Notes under the pieces: generated by a model
Seen by the model: the letters and a program-made list of their open reading frames with translations, nothing else
Told to the model about the DNA's origin: nothing
Database searches by the model: none
Position numbers and translations under genes: made by a program
Shown here: piece by piece, positions 1-7,750 of the stretch
Numbering within the stretch: the first letter of the stretch is position 1
Layout of the letters: the number at the start of each line of letters is the position of its first letter
Source: an uncultured Flavobacteriales bacterium
GTDB lineage: Bacteria > Bacteroidota > Bacteroidia > Flavobacteriales > Crocinitomicaceae
Length of the DNA stretch: 23,085 bases
Assembly (NCBI GenBank): GCA_946479985.1
Contig: CAMLIF010000060.1
Coordinates: 1 to 23,085, forward strand
Reading direction: 5' to 3'

Positions 1-660
1 ACATCAGTTTATTTACTTGGTGGAATTTCCAATTTTTACGATTCATTGGGAGTTATAGCGCAAAACAATGATGTTCCTTTTGTTCCGACCATTTCGCGTT
101 TATTGTTTAGCCCTGACGGGAAAGTGCTGGAATACCTGCTTCCTACAAAACTCCCGTTGTTGATGGGAGCCGGTGCTGCATTCGTTCCGAACGATGATCC
201 GAATTGGCAAAATGGTTTCTACAATTGGCTGGGGTCTGATGCTGAAGAAATAGAATTGGGATTAATGATCGGAGGAATTGTAGCTGACAAACCTTCAACC
301 CTATATTACAGCGAAGGAGAATGGAGCAGGGCTCAAAGTGGCTTTTACCGCGTTTACCTGCAGCATACTTCTGATTACCAGAAAGTGAATCCTTACAACG
401 CCAATCCGCTTCAGGCGAGATGTGAAAAAGGAAAAAAAGGTCGTTTTGAGTTGATATTGGATGTTCCGAAAGATTTGCAGATGACGGTGAAAATTTGGGA
501 CAAGAAAAACGAATTGGTAGTTGAACAATTGATAGGATTGAAGGAAGGAAAAATCACGCTAAAAAAAACACTTCCGAAGTACATTGGCGAATACCACGTT
601 TTGCTGGAATTCAAAAATGAACCACGACTGAAGTGGGAGCAGTATTTGGTTATAGATTAA
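1..660 (+). CDS. Unrecognised protein, 3' part of a gene cut by the window edge
   Basis: The frame is open from the first base, with no convincing start, so the true N-terminus lies outside the window; an internal TTG at 46 is not a likely start. About 219 residues are visible. The sequence begins with a VYLLGG segment reminiscent of a beta-propeller or kelch strand. The last 65 residues are beta-rich, with a pattern (VKIWDKKNELVVEQ, then GEYHVLLEF) that loosely resembles an Ig-like or secretion-type C-terminal domain, but it lacks the YPNP start of T9SS type A sorting domains. I do not recognise the family. The stop lies 7 nt from the stop of the convergent kinase gene, and no terminator hairpin separates them. 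Confidence 0.75.
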   Translation, partial: TSVYLLGGISNFYDSLGVIAQNNDVPFVPTISRLLFSPDGKVLEYLLPTKLPLLMGAGAAFVPNDDPNWQNGFYNWLGSDAEEIELGLMIGGIVADKPSTLYYSEGEWSRAQSGFYRVYLQHTSDYQKVNPYNANPLQARCEKGKKGRFELILDVPKDLQMTVKIWDKKNELVVEQLIGLKEGKITLKKTLPKYIGEYHVLLEFKNEPRLKWEQYLVID

Positions 661-667
661 CCAAGTC

Positions 668-2449
668 TCATTCCTCCAGTGAAAAGGCGAAAGAGAAAGA
701 AGTTCCGTCAGAATTAGAAGTGAATTTCATTTCACCGTGAAGCTGATTGTTCAGTGCCTCAACGATTTCTAAGCCCAAGGAGGAATGGTTCCTGAAATCT
801 TCACTTTCAAATCCTTTTCCGTTATCAGAAATATGTAATTCGAATCTGTTATCACTGACGCGGGTAACGAATGTCAGCAACGGATGAGAGGTTTCATCGT
901 AGGCGTGTTTTAATGCATTACTGATTATTTCTGATGCTATCAGTCCAAGCGGTACTGCCTGGTCAATACTCAATTCCTGTTCTACAAAATCGGTTTTTGT
1001 TTCAAGTTTCCGGGAGTCGCTTCCAAGCGCATTGAGCTGAAGATCAAGAATGCCTCTCAGGTACCTGGAAGAGTTTACCTTTCCTAAGTCGGCATCACGC
1101 TGATATAAACTTTGATGCATTAACCCAATGGTTTGAATTCGGGTTTTACTGTTTCTTAATGCTTCAATAGCCGTTTCATCCGTTAGTTGTGATTCTTGTA
1201 AATTCAATAAACTGGAGATAATTTGTAAGCTGTTCTTCACCCGATGATGAACCTCTTTGAGCAAAATGTCCTTTTCCTGAAGTGCCTTGTCAATTGTTTT
1301 GTTTTGCTCCAGTATTTCCGAATTGGATTTTTGTAATGCTTTGTTGAGTTTTCGGGATTTAATAAAGAAAAAGGTCCCAAGCAGAATTAACAGGCTGGCA
1401 AACGAAAGGGCGAGTACAACAACAGTAGTTTTTCGCTTATTTCGTTTTAATTTCTGTTTTTGATGCTCAATGATCCTGCCATTCAATCTCAATTCGTAGT
1501 CGGTCTCCAGGCGTGTAACCAACGCATTGTTTGCATTGGCAGCCAAACTATCCTTGTATGTATGAAATAACTCGTTGTATTTAAGAGCTGTTTTGTAATC
1601 TCCCTTTAAAGTATATGTTACTTCCAGTCCGGAATACGCGTAAGCAATGTCTTCCAGGCTGTGGACTTTTAAGCCAAGATCTAAACACAACTTACCATAG
1701 TACAGGGCTGAATCGAGTTGGTTTGCCGACCGGTATTGTCTGCCGATATTGTATAGCACCAGAAGTTCATCTAACGGATAATTGAGTTTTTTATATTGGG
1801 CGAGGGATTGCCTGTATAGTGGAAGTGCTTCTTCTGGTTTACCCGTGTTGACTAGAATATTGGCAATATTGTTTTGGATCTTTGCTGCTAAATACGGATT
1901 GTTTTCAGATTTTATTCTGGCTTCTGCTTCACGATAATAATTCATTGCTTCAGAATTCTCACCTGCCTGAAAACAGTTGTTTCCTTTCCCGTTGATTACT
2001 TCGATCTGAAGTATTTTATCGTTTCGGGACGCGGCGTACTTTTCTACCTGTTTCAGACATTTCTCTGATTTAACCCTTTCTTTGGTGATGCTGTATGCCT
2101 GACTCAGCAATAAATTAGCTCTCGTCACACCTTCTTCATTATCTAACTTGAAATAGTATTTGTGTGCTTCGAGCCCATTTTGAATCGCCAGGTCTAACTC
2201 GCCTCTTTGCAAATAGATTTTTGCTTTTGCCAGTATAATTTCTGCTTTCCATTTGTTGTTTTTCGATGAATATGCTTCAAGATATGCCGAATCAATGTAG
2301 ATCAGTGCCGAATCTGTATTGATCTTTCGAAATTTCAGCGCCCGGGCATATTGTCTTCTGCTTGCAGAAGTTTGCGCAGAAGAATCAAATGAAGTGAATA
2401 ATAGAAAAACGACCAAAACATGAGCTGTGATCCGCGAACCGAAATGCAT
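668..2449 (-). CDS. TPR-containing sensor histidine kinase (HisKA_2 type)
   Basis: Predicted membrane sensor kinase of 593 residues. In order: an N-terminal hydrophobic signal sequence ending near SSAQ, a periplasmic array of TPR-like helical repeats (about 30-320), one membrane helix (about 341-363), a coiled coil, then the dimerisation/phosphoacceptor segment KEVHHRVKNSLQ with the candidate His at about 401-402. The catalytic domain shows an N-box (SNALKHAY, Asn near 511) and a G-box (DNGKGF near 542). The HHRVKNSLQ form is typical of HisKA_2 kinases, not of classical HisKA. I chose the ATG at 2449; nine codons upstream there is only an in-frame TTG, which would extend the signal peptide. 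No response regulator is adjacent, so the partner is unknown. It converges tail to tail with the gene ending at 660. Confidence 0.88.
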   Translation of the reverse strand: MHFGSRITAHVLVVFLLFTSFDSSAQTSASRRQYARALKFRKINTDSALIYIDSAYLEAYSSKNNKWKAEIILAKAKIYLQRGELDLAIQNGLEAHKYYFKLDNEEGVTRANLLLSQAYSITKERVKSEKCLKQVEKYAASRNDKILQIEVINGKGNNCFQAGENSEAMNYYREAEARIKSENNPYLAAKIQNNIANILVNTGKPEEALPLYRQSLAQYKKLNYPLDELLVLYNIGRQYRSANQLDSALYYGKLCLDLGLKVHSLEDIAYAYSGLEVTYTLKGDYKTALKYNELFHTYKDSLAANANNALVTRLETDYELRLNGRIIEHQKQKLKRNKRKTTVVVLALSFASLLILLGTFFFIKSRKLNKALQKSNSEILEQNKTIDKALQEKDILLKEVHHRVKNSLQIISSLLNLQESQLTDETAIEALRNSKTRIQTIGLMHQSLYQRDADLGKVNSSRYLRGILDLQLNALGSDSRKLETKTDFVEQELSIDQAVPLGLIASEIISNALKHAYDETSHPLLTFVTRVSDNRFELHISDNGKGFESEDFRNHSSLGLEIVEALNNQLHGEMKFTSNSDGTSFSFAFSLEE

Positions 2450-2602
2450 ACGTAAAACTCGAATTTTGAATGTCAAGATAAGAATAAAATGCTAAAATAG
2501 TGAAAGTTAGTTGTATGACAGGTGTTAAAAAATTCCATGAGCGGCAATGCATTTGGCATGGGTCAGATTGGGGTCCAAAACAAATTTTCGAAAAGGGCCT
2601 GA

Positions 2603-2866
2603 AAATGTCTCGGCACCGAAAATAGGGTGGAGCTTTCAGAAATGGTAATCTGTTTGAGAGTTACAACTCTCTGCTACATAACTGACACAAATAGGCAATG
2701 GTGGTTTTTGCCGGAAGCAGGAATCAGTTTTCTCGGATTCGCGAATCTTACTTATGGCTACAATTTTAAATTATCACCGGGTACTATTGACGGAATTATG
2801 CGCCACCGTGTTTGTCTAAGCTTAAATCTGAACCCGCAATTGATGGGCGATGCTTTTGGGTTCTAA
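2603..2866 (+). pseudogene. Possible C-terminal remnant of an outer-membrane beta-barrel protein
   Basis: The frame is open from 2603 to the stop at 2866 with no good start: a GTG at 2627 and an ATG at 2642 are available. The peptide alternates like beta strands. Its PEAGISFLGFANLTYGYNF segment followed by RHRVCLSLNLN looks like the last strands of a Bacteroidota outer-membrane barrel protein, as I remember such families. A hairpin terminator follows 20 bp after the stop, as for a genuine gene end. I infer that this is the 3' end of a decayed or truncated gene. A short independent ORF or chance similarity cannot be excluded. No signal peptide is present, and upstream frames contain stops. Confidence 0.35.
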
Positions 2867-2885
2867 TCTATGGATTTCTAAAACA

Positions 2886-2928
2886 AAAATCCCTGGTCAC
2901 TGAGCGGAGCCGAAGTGCCAGGGATTTT
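2886..2928 (-). terminator. Bidirectional hairpin terminator with GAGCGGAGCCGA loop
   Basis: An 11-bp stem (aaaatccctgg pairing with ccagggatttt) continues through a bulged T into 4 bp (cact/agtg) around a 12-nt loop. On the minus strand the hairpin is followed by TTTTTGTTTT, so it best serves the universal stress protein gene that ends at 2949. The plus side has a weaker T run and could end the 2603-2866 reading frame. Confidence 0.8.
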
Positions 2929-2948
2929 AATATTTAAGTTATTTATTC

Positions 2949-3764
2949 TTAGCTAAACAAAACACTGCCATATTTTCCTTCAACCGGATTTACGATCAAT
3001 GCCGGAATCTGAGCATCGTTTGTTAGAATGTATTGCTCGTGATTTGCCGTTATAACGCCTAACATGTTATTTCGGTTCAAATTCATGATTGCAATTAAAT
3101 CAGCCTCAATAGCCACTGCGTGTTTTACAATTTCCTTATCGAAACCGCTGTTTGGGGCAACTTTCGTCGTTACCTCAATACCGCGTTCGTGGAAAAATTT
3201 GATAGCAAACTGAATATTTGCTTTTACCTGGTGACGCAGAAATTCATCTGTTTCATCAGGAGTAATGATATGTACCCGTGATTTGAAGTAAGTTGCAATA
3301 TTGGCAACATAAGCCAGTTTTTGTTTTGTCTCTTTGTTCAAATCTAAAGGAACAACGATATCGTCATACCCATTTCCTTTGATTTCACGTTCCTGAACAA
3401 CAATAAAAGGGACTGTAGAATGCGTAATAACTTTCAACGCATGACTTCCGGTAATATGCTGCCAGCCGTGTTGACCGTGCGTACCCATAATAATAAGCTC
3501 AGCACGTAATTCAGATGCAAGGTCACCGATGTCGTCGAAAATATTCCCTACACGAACTACAGGAACCAGCGTTGCTTCATTGCCGTGAGCGGAACAGATT
3601 TCTGCTAGTTTGTCTTGTGCTTCTTTGATGCCTTTTTCTTTACCAACAATATGCAATAAATGTATTTCTGCATTGGTAGTTTTAGCAACGCAAATTGCAT
3701 GTTTCAGTGCATTCTCCGCCACCGACGTGAAGTCGTGAGGAACAATGATGGTCTTTTTTTCCAT
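2949..3764 (-). CDS. Universal stress protein, tandem UspA domains
   Basis: 271 residues, roughly twice a single Usp domain: domain 1 about 3-125, domain 2 about 133-260. Domain 1 begins IIVPHDFT and carries a nucleotide-binding loop of the form G-x2-G-x8-G-S (Gly94, Gly97, Gly106-Ser107) followed by KVITHSTVPFIVV, the pattern of ATP-binding Usp proteins. Domain 2 begins DIVVPLDLN, but its corresponding loop (NLNRNNMLGVITANHEQ) is degenerate, so it may not bind nucleotide. It has no signal or membrane segment, so it is cytoplasmic. Usp proteins are generally linked to starvation and stress survival; the specific role here is unknown. The ATG at 3764 lies 35 bp downstream of a promoter-like box, and a strong hairpin follows the stop. 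Confidence 0.9.
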   Translation of the reverse strand: MEKKTIIVPHDFTSVAENALKHAICVAKTTNAEIHLLHIVGKEKGIKEAQDKLAEICSAHGNEATLVPVVRVGNIFDDIGDLASELRAELIIMGTHGQHGWQHITGSHALKVITHSTVPFIVVQEREIKGNGYDDIVVPLDLNKETKQKLAYVANIATYFKSRVHIITPDETDEFLRHQVKANIQFAIKFFHERGIEVTTKVAPNSGFDKEIVKHAVAIEADLIAIMNLNRNNMLGVITANHEQYILTNDAQIPALIVNPVEGKYGSVLFS

Positions 3765-3798
3765 AAAAGGAGTTTTGCGGGTTTTTAATAGTTTCGTG

Positions 3799-3828
3799 CA
3801 AAGTTACGTATTGATATTGTGACCAATA
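3799..3828 (-). promoter_or_regulatory. Candidate Bacteroidota promoter for the universal stress gene
   Basis: On the minus strand TAACTTTG (3799-3806) matches the TAnnTTTG -7 box exactly. A TATTGG (TTG at 3824-3826) lies 17 nt upstream, slightly closer than the usual 19. The predicted start of transcription leaves a leader of about 27 nt before the ATG at 3764. Confidence 0.5.
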
Positions 3829-3918
3829 CACTTTTTGTTGTTTCAATATTAAAAAATCAACGTTAATAAACCAATAAGTGCCGGTTTTTTTATCACCTTT
3901 GTTTCGTAAACAACAGTT

Positions 3919-5439
3919 ATGGCAGTACTTGGAAGAATAGTAAAGAAAACTACAGAGCTGGGTTCAAAAAGAAGATCGAATAAAGTTCCGACTTTCAATG
4001 ATCAGGTAAAAACGCTTTCAAAGCTCTTAAAATTTGCACAGCATACAGAATTTGGAGTTCATTATGATTTTGACAGCATCTTGCACAATGAAGAATTTAT
4101 CAAAGAGTATCAGCGAGTAGTTCCAATAACGGATTACGATTCTATTTATAAACGCTGGCTACATCATTCCATTGATGGCGAATCAAATATTTTGTGGCCC
4201 GGAAAGGTAAAATATTTCGCTCTATCTTCCGGAACTACTGGCTCGCCAAGTAAACGCATTCCTGTAACCAGACAAATGATCCGTTCATTTCAAATGAATA
4301 CGATCAAGCAATTTGCAGCGACGTCCCTTTTCGATTTATCTGATGCATTTTATCAGAAATCGTTTTTGGTTGTTGGAGGCTCCAGTAAATTGGAAAAATA
4401 CGGAAACAGGATAGAAGGAGATCTCTCAGGAATATTGAAGAAACATACCTCCATGGTCCTGCAGCCACTTACAAAACCTGATGCAACAACCGCGGCCATT
4501 AAAGATTGGAGCAAGAAACTGGAACGCATGGTCGAAAAAGCTCCTGAATGGGATATTAGCACTATTGCAGGTAGTCCGACCTGGTGTATAATGCTCATGG
4601 AAAAAATCGTCAAAAAATATAAGGTAACTACCATTCACGATATCTGGCCGAACCTGGAGTTATATGTTTTCGGAGGGGTTTATATTGAGCCATACCTGGA
4701 TCGTTTTGAGAAAGTTTGCGGAAAGAAAGTAGCATTGCTCAATACTTATCTGGCTTCTGAAGGTTACATAGCGTTTCAAACCAAACCGGATAAGGCAGGA
4801 ATGCAGCTGCTTGCAAAATCCGGAATTTTCTTTGAATTCGTGCCTTTCAATTCAACTAATTTTGATTCGTCCGGAAACATAAAACCGGAAGCAAAAGCCC
4901 TTACTCTAAAGGAGGTGGAAACTGGAGTTGACTATGCGCTTGTTATCTCAACAAATGCCGGTTTATGGCGGTATTTAATCGGTGATTTAGTGAGATTCAC
5001 AGATTTGGAACAAACTGAAATAATTATTAGTGGCCGAATCAAACAATATGTGAGTTTAACTGGTGAACATCTTTCCCTTGACAATATGAACCAGGCTATT
5101 CAAAGAACTACCAAAGAGCTGGGAATAACGATTCCGGAGTTTTGTTTATATGCCGATAAGAAAGAACTGCGCCATTATTGGTATTTTGGACTTGAAAATG
5201 AATCGGATAAGGAACGTGTTGTTGAAACAGTAGATAAATTTTTGTGTGAACTGAATGATGATTACAACTCATGCAGAAAATATGACACATTGAAACAGCC
5301 ACGTGCCCACGGTGTTCCGGTAAAGCTGTTTTACAAGTTCATGAAGGAAAAAGGTAAGTTCGGCTCCCAGCAGAAATTTCCGCGTGTTATGAATGATCAC
5401 CAGGCTAAAAGCTGGAGAATGTATATTAAGACGAAATAG
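3919..5439 (+). CDS. GH3-family acyl-adenylating enzyme (GH3 auxin-responsive promoter family)
   Basis: 506 residues, a usual length for bacterial GH3 homologues. The adenylate-binding loop is clear (SSGTTGSPSK, residues 103-112). Further GH3/ANL-superfamily landmarks are VFGGVYIEPY, the TYLASEGYIAFQ segment, WRYLIGDLVRF and SGRIKQYVSLTGEHLS near the start of the C-terminal domain. Plant GH3 enzymes adenylate small carboxylic acids and conjugate them to amino acids; the bacterial substrate is not known and cannot be read from the sequence. There is no signal peptide, so it is cytosolic. It is transcribed divergently from the stress-protein gene across a 154-bp AT-rich spacer. A CACCTTTG box at 3894 is a weak promoter candidate. 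It stands alone, with a convergent transporter gene downstream. Confidence 0.9.
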   Translation: MAVLGRIVKKTTELGSKRRSNKVPTFNDQVKTLSKLLKFAQHTEFGVHYDFDSILHNEEFIKEYQRVVPITDYDSIYKRWLHHSIDGESNILWPGKVKYFALSSGTTGSPSKRIPVTRQMIRSFQMNTIKQFAATSLFDLSDAFYQKSFLVVGGSSKLEKYGNRIEGDLSGILKKHTSMVLQPLTKPDATTAAIKDWSKKLERMVEKAPEWDISTIAGSPTWCIMLMEKIVKKYKVTTIHDIWPNLELYVFGGVYIEPYLDRFEKVCGKKVALLNTYLASEGYIAFQTKPDKAGMQLLAKSGIFFEFVPFNSTNFDSSGNIKPEAKALTLKEVETGVDYALVISTNAGLWRYLIGDLVRFTDLEQTEIIISGRIKQYVSLTGEHLSLDNMNQAIQRTTKELGITIPEFCLYADKKELRHYWYFGLENESDKERVVETVDKFLCELNDDYNSCRKYDTLKQPRAHGVPVKLFYKFMKEKGKFGSQQKFPRVMNDHQAKSWRMYIKTK

Positions 5440-5500
5440 AGTGTGATGTTCGCACCAGTTGGGGTTATGCAGTTAAGCTGGGGTAAGTTCCGGGCACCCC

Positions 5501-6439
5501 TTATTCCCCCTTTCGCCTGTGACGGAGTGGAGATTCAAATCCATCTTCGGTCCTGAGTCTTTTCCTTTCCCAGCTTTTATATACAGCGTTTGCAATAACA
5601 ACGGCGATAATCATGGCTGAACCGGCGTAGAAATTTCCGTTCAGGAGTTTTTCTTCATGCAGGATTGGAATGGCAAGGAGAATTGTGTAAACCGGCTCCA
5701 GATTGATACTCAGGCTTACGGTGAATGCCCCGAGTTTTTTCATTACTTCTATGGTGGCGATGAAAGCGAAAGCTGTACAGCAGATACCGAGGAACAGCAG
5801 CCAGAGTAAATCGCTCAGTGTCATTTTAAACAACGATGCATTGAGATTTCCCTGAAAACCAATTACAATCGTCAGTACAATAAACCCCATGGTCATTTCA
5901 TGTAATGTAATAGCCGGGGCTGAAACTTTCTCAACCATTTTTGCATTGAAAACAGAAAATAATGCTGCACACAAAGCGGAAAATAATCCCAATCCAAGAG
6001 CCTTATATTCTTTCGGATCAAAATCAGAGGACACAAAATAGATTCCGCCAATAACCAGGAAACCGAATAGAAATTCTACCCGTGAGAACTTCTTTTTGAA
6101 AATCAGGGGTTCTATCCAGGTAACATGCAGCGTTGCGGTCGATAAACATAAAATACCCAGAGACGCGGTGGAAAGTTTAATGGACTCGTAAAATGTAAGC
6201 CAGTGAAGGGCAACAATAACGCCAATTCCCAGAACTTTTAACAGTGATTTTCTATCGCGGATCCGCATAGGCATCTTCAGCAGTGAAAGCCCGATTAACA
6301 TGGCCAATCCTGCAATGAGGATCCGGAACCAAACTAATGGTAAGGTAGGCAGATGAATCAGTTTTCCAAGAATACCCGTAAATCCCCACATGAAAATAAT
6401 GACATGCATGAGAATATGGTATTTGAATTTTTGAAACAT
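5501..6439 (-). CDS. EamA/DMT-superfamily membrane transporter
   Basis: 312 residues, strongly hydrophobic, with about ten predicted membrane helices arranged as two related halves (about 10-140 and 155-290), the layout of two EamA domains. The N-terminal FMWGFTGILGKL segment and the second-half AFAFIATIEVMKKLGAFTVSLSINLEPVYTILLA segment are characteristic of this drug/metabolite transporter superfamily. The substrate cannot be predicted; relatives export amino acids, metabolites or drugs. The C-terminus is short and very basic. The ATG at 6439 is only a few bases from a perfect TAnnTTTG box, so the mRNA may be nearly leaderless. The gene is convergent with the GH3 gene across a 61-bp spacer in which I see no strong terminator. 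Confidence 0.88.
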   Translation of the reverse strand: MFQKFKYHILMHVIIFMWGFTGILGKLIHLPTLPLVWFRILIAGLAMLIGLSLLKMPMRIRDRKSLLKVLGIGVIVALHWLTFYESIKLSTASLGILCLSTATLHVTWIEPLIFKKKFSRVEFLFGFLVIGGIYFVSSDFDPKEYKALGLGLFSALCAALFSVFNAKMVEKVSAPAITLHEMTMGFIVLTIVIGFQGNLNASLFKMTLSDLLWLLFLGICCTAFAFIATIEVMKKLGAFTVSLSINLEPVYTILLAIPILHEEKLLNGNFYAGSAMIIAVVIANAVYKSWERKRLRTEDGFESPLRHRRKGE

Positions 6440-6443
6440 CCGC

Positions 6444-6451
6444 CAAAGGTA
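6444..6451 (-). promoter_or_regulatory. Candidate -7 box next to the transporter start
   Basis: TACCTTTG on the minus strand matches TAnnTTTG exactly. No TTG lies 19 nt upstream. It ends 4 nt before the ATG at 6439, so if it is used the transcript would be leaderless or nearly so. Confidence 0.35.
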
Positions 6452-6507
6452 GATATTAAGATAATAGGTCGTCTGGATCTAAGTGTTGTTTCTTCAACCA
6501 TACAATT

Positions 6508-7182
6508 TTAACGCCAACTGAGTTCTCTTACAATTGTTTTGTTAGATTCGAAGCGGTATTGAATTACCTGAGTACGGCCTTCTATACGATCGTCAATTGG
6601 TTGATAAATCTCTGAAGTTACAGTGAGTTTTAATCTGCTCGCTGAATATTCCAGTTTGCTCTGACAGGAGTAGCCTCCTTCACTGGCGTTTGAGGCTATC
6701 CATTCGGCATGTTTAATTTTTCCGGTTGCTTTATCGCAAGTGAAATGGATCAGTTCATCCTCTGAAAAACCGGAGTTTCTTACGATAATTGAGAAGAGGA
6801 ATAAATTGGTTGTTTCGGCAAAATCGTAAAAATAGTAGTTGGCCTTCTGGGGCAGAAAGATTAATTTTTTTTCTTTTCCTGTAAGTGGAGAATTTGCCAG
6901 CCATTTCCGAAAGAATGAATTTTTGATTGGTTTTAATGTAACGGGAAGTGCGTACAAATAAGTCCAGCGTTTTCTGTGTAAAGAGCTCTTCCTGATTTCA
7001 TCAAAAGGAAAAGGCTCCTCATGTTTCTTGATTTCTATTACCTGTTCAGCAGGAATGTGGTTTGCTGAATGTTTTTTGTGTGCACTGTTTTTATTCCCTT
7101 CAAGGATACGATTGATAGTTGAAAAGGCGATTAAAAAAATGAATGCGACCGGAATAATGTAAGTAGAGGGGGCTTTTTTCAT
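6508..7182 (-). CDS. Membrane-anchored or exported hypothetical protein
   Basis: 224 residues starting at the ATG at 7182, with an N-terminal hydrophobic helix (about 8-26), then a Lys/His-rich linker and a soluble beta-rich region beginning near residue 60. I do not recognise the family. Two cysteines (in FTCDK and YSCQS) could pair if the domain is periplasmic. An in-frame TTG at 7239 would extend the protein by 19 residues, but it sits inside a well-formed promoter (its own bases are the -33 TTG), so initiation there is unlikely. The gene is divergent from the small HTH gene; their promoter regions lie back to back, which makes regulation by that protein possible but unproven. Confidence 0.75.
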   Translation of the reverse strand: MKKAPSTYIIPVAFIFLIAFSTINRILEGNKNSAHKKHSANHIPAEQVIEIKKHEEPFPFDEIRKSSLHRKRWTYLYALPVTLKPIKNSFFRKWLANSPLTGKEKKLIFLPQKANYYFYDFAETTNLFLFSIIVRNSGFSEDELIHFTCDKATGKIKHAEWIASNASEGGYSCQSKLEYSASRLKLTVTSEIYQPIDDRIEGRTQVIQYRFESNKTIVRELSWR

Positions 7183-7209
7183 AAGAGGTTTTTTGGTAAC
7201 GAAGCAAAA

Positions 7210-7240
7210 CAAATATACAATATTTACATAAATGCGCAAT
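7210..7240 (-). promoter_or_regulatory. Well-formed Bacteroidota promoter (TTG-N19-TATATTTG)
   Basis: On the minus strand a TTG (7237-7239) is followed after exactly 19 nt by TATATTTG (7210-7217). This is the best match in the window to the Bacteroidota housekeeping promoter. It predicts transcription starting near 7203, about 20 nt before the ATG at 7182. Confidence 0.65.
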
Positions 7241-7249
7241 TAGTGTGAA

Positions 7250-7279
7250 TTGATTTGCTCGTTTCAGTGCAGAAATTTG
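7250..7279 (+). promoter_or_regulatory. Candidate promoter for the HTH gene
   Basis: A TTG at 7250-7252 and GAAATTTG at 7272-7279 are separated by 19 nt; the -7 box deviates from TAnnTTTG in its first base only. The ATG at 7284 is 4 nt downstream, implying a very short leader or none. Confidence 0.35.
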
Positions 7280-7283
7280 TTGA

Positions 7284-7610
7284 ATGATACATCGAGGAGA
7301 GATTGTGGAAAGAGTAGTCAGGAATAGTGGAATTCCATTGACCAGAATTGCGGCCAAAATGAACAGAAGCCGCCGGTGGATTTACAATGCGTTTGAAACT
7401 TCTGATTTGTCACTTGATCTTATCCTGGAGTTCGGAAAAATTCTGCATTATGATTTCTCAGCAGACATACCGCAGATCGTAACGAATAAATCGATTGTGA
7501 GTGATGTTGCCATTGATTATGACAAGGAAAACGTACAGTATTGGAAAGACAAGTACTATCAGCTCATGGAAGAACATAATGAATTGCTGAAGAGGTTATC
7601 TAAGAAGTAG
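7284..7610 (+). CDS. Small helix-turn-helix DNA-binding protein
   Basis: 108 residues. Residues about 4-55 form an XRE/lambda-repressor-like helical segment (IVERVVRNSGIPLTRIAAKMNRSRRWIYNAF, then LSLDLILEFGKIL), with the turn around SGIPLTRIAAKMN. The C-terminal third (VQYWKDKYYQLMEEHNELLKRL) is a short heptad coiled coil suited to dimerisation. Proteins with this layout are common as small regulators in Bacteroidota; the target is unknown. The gene is divergent from the hypothetical gene at 6508-7182, about 100 bp between starts, so it may regulate that gene or itself. Fructose-bisphosphatase lies 140 bp downstream behind a separate promoter box. Confidence 0.75.
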   Translation: MIHRGEIVERVVRNSGIPLTRIAAKMNRSRRWIYNAFETSDLSLDLILEFGKILHYDFSADIPQIVTNKSIVSDVAIDYDKENVQYWKDKYYQLMEEHNELLKRLSKK

Positions 7611-7625
7611 ATTTTTTGAAACAAA

Positions 7626-7720
7626 AGACTATAGACCCAAGACCAGAGACAATTGTTTCAAAGACAATCTTTTTCCTAACTCAAAAAGTCTTCAGTCTCA
7701 GGTCTATCGTCGCCTAGTCT
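7626..7720. repeat. Inverted heptad repeat: (AGACNNN)x4 facing (GTCTNNN)x4-5
   Basis: AGAC occurs at 7626, 7633, 7640 and 7647, exactly every 7 nt. In the opposite arm GTCT occurs at 7688, 7695 and 7702, a GTCG at 7709 and GTCT at 7717. The arms are imperfect inverted repeats (outer AAAGACTA against TAGTCTTT, inner GACC/GAGAC against GTCTC/GGTC), so the region can fold into a long hairpin. It fills the spacer between the HTH gene and the bisphosphatase promoter. Confidence 0.7.
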
Positions 7721-7724
7721 TTAC

Positions 7725-7732
7725 TATCTTTG
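7725..7732 (+). promoter_or_regulatory. Candidate -7 box of the fructose-bisphosphatase gene
   Basis: TATCTTTG is an exact TAnnTTTG match, 18 nt before the ATG at 7751. No TTG is found at the -33 position; instead that position falls inside the heptad repeat arm. Confidence 0.5.
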
Positions 7733-7750
7733 CGAAAAACGTTTTTGAAT

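Noticed and set aside
5440..5500. Terminator between the convergent GH3 and EamA genes
   Set aside because: Only a 5-bp GGGGT/ACCCC pairing with a long loop and no T tract; too weak to call.
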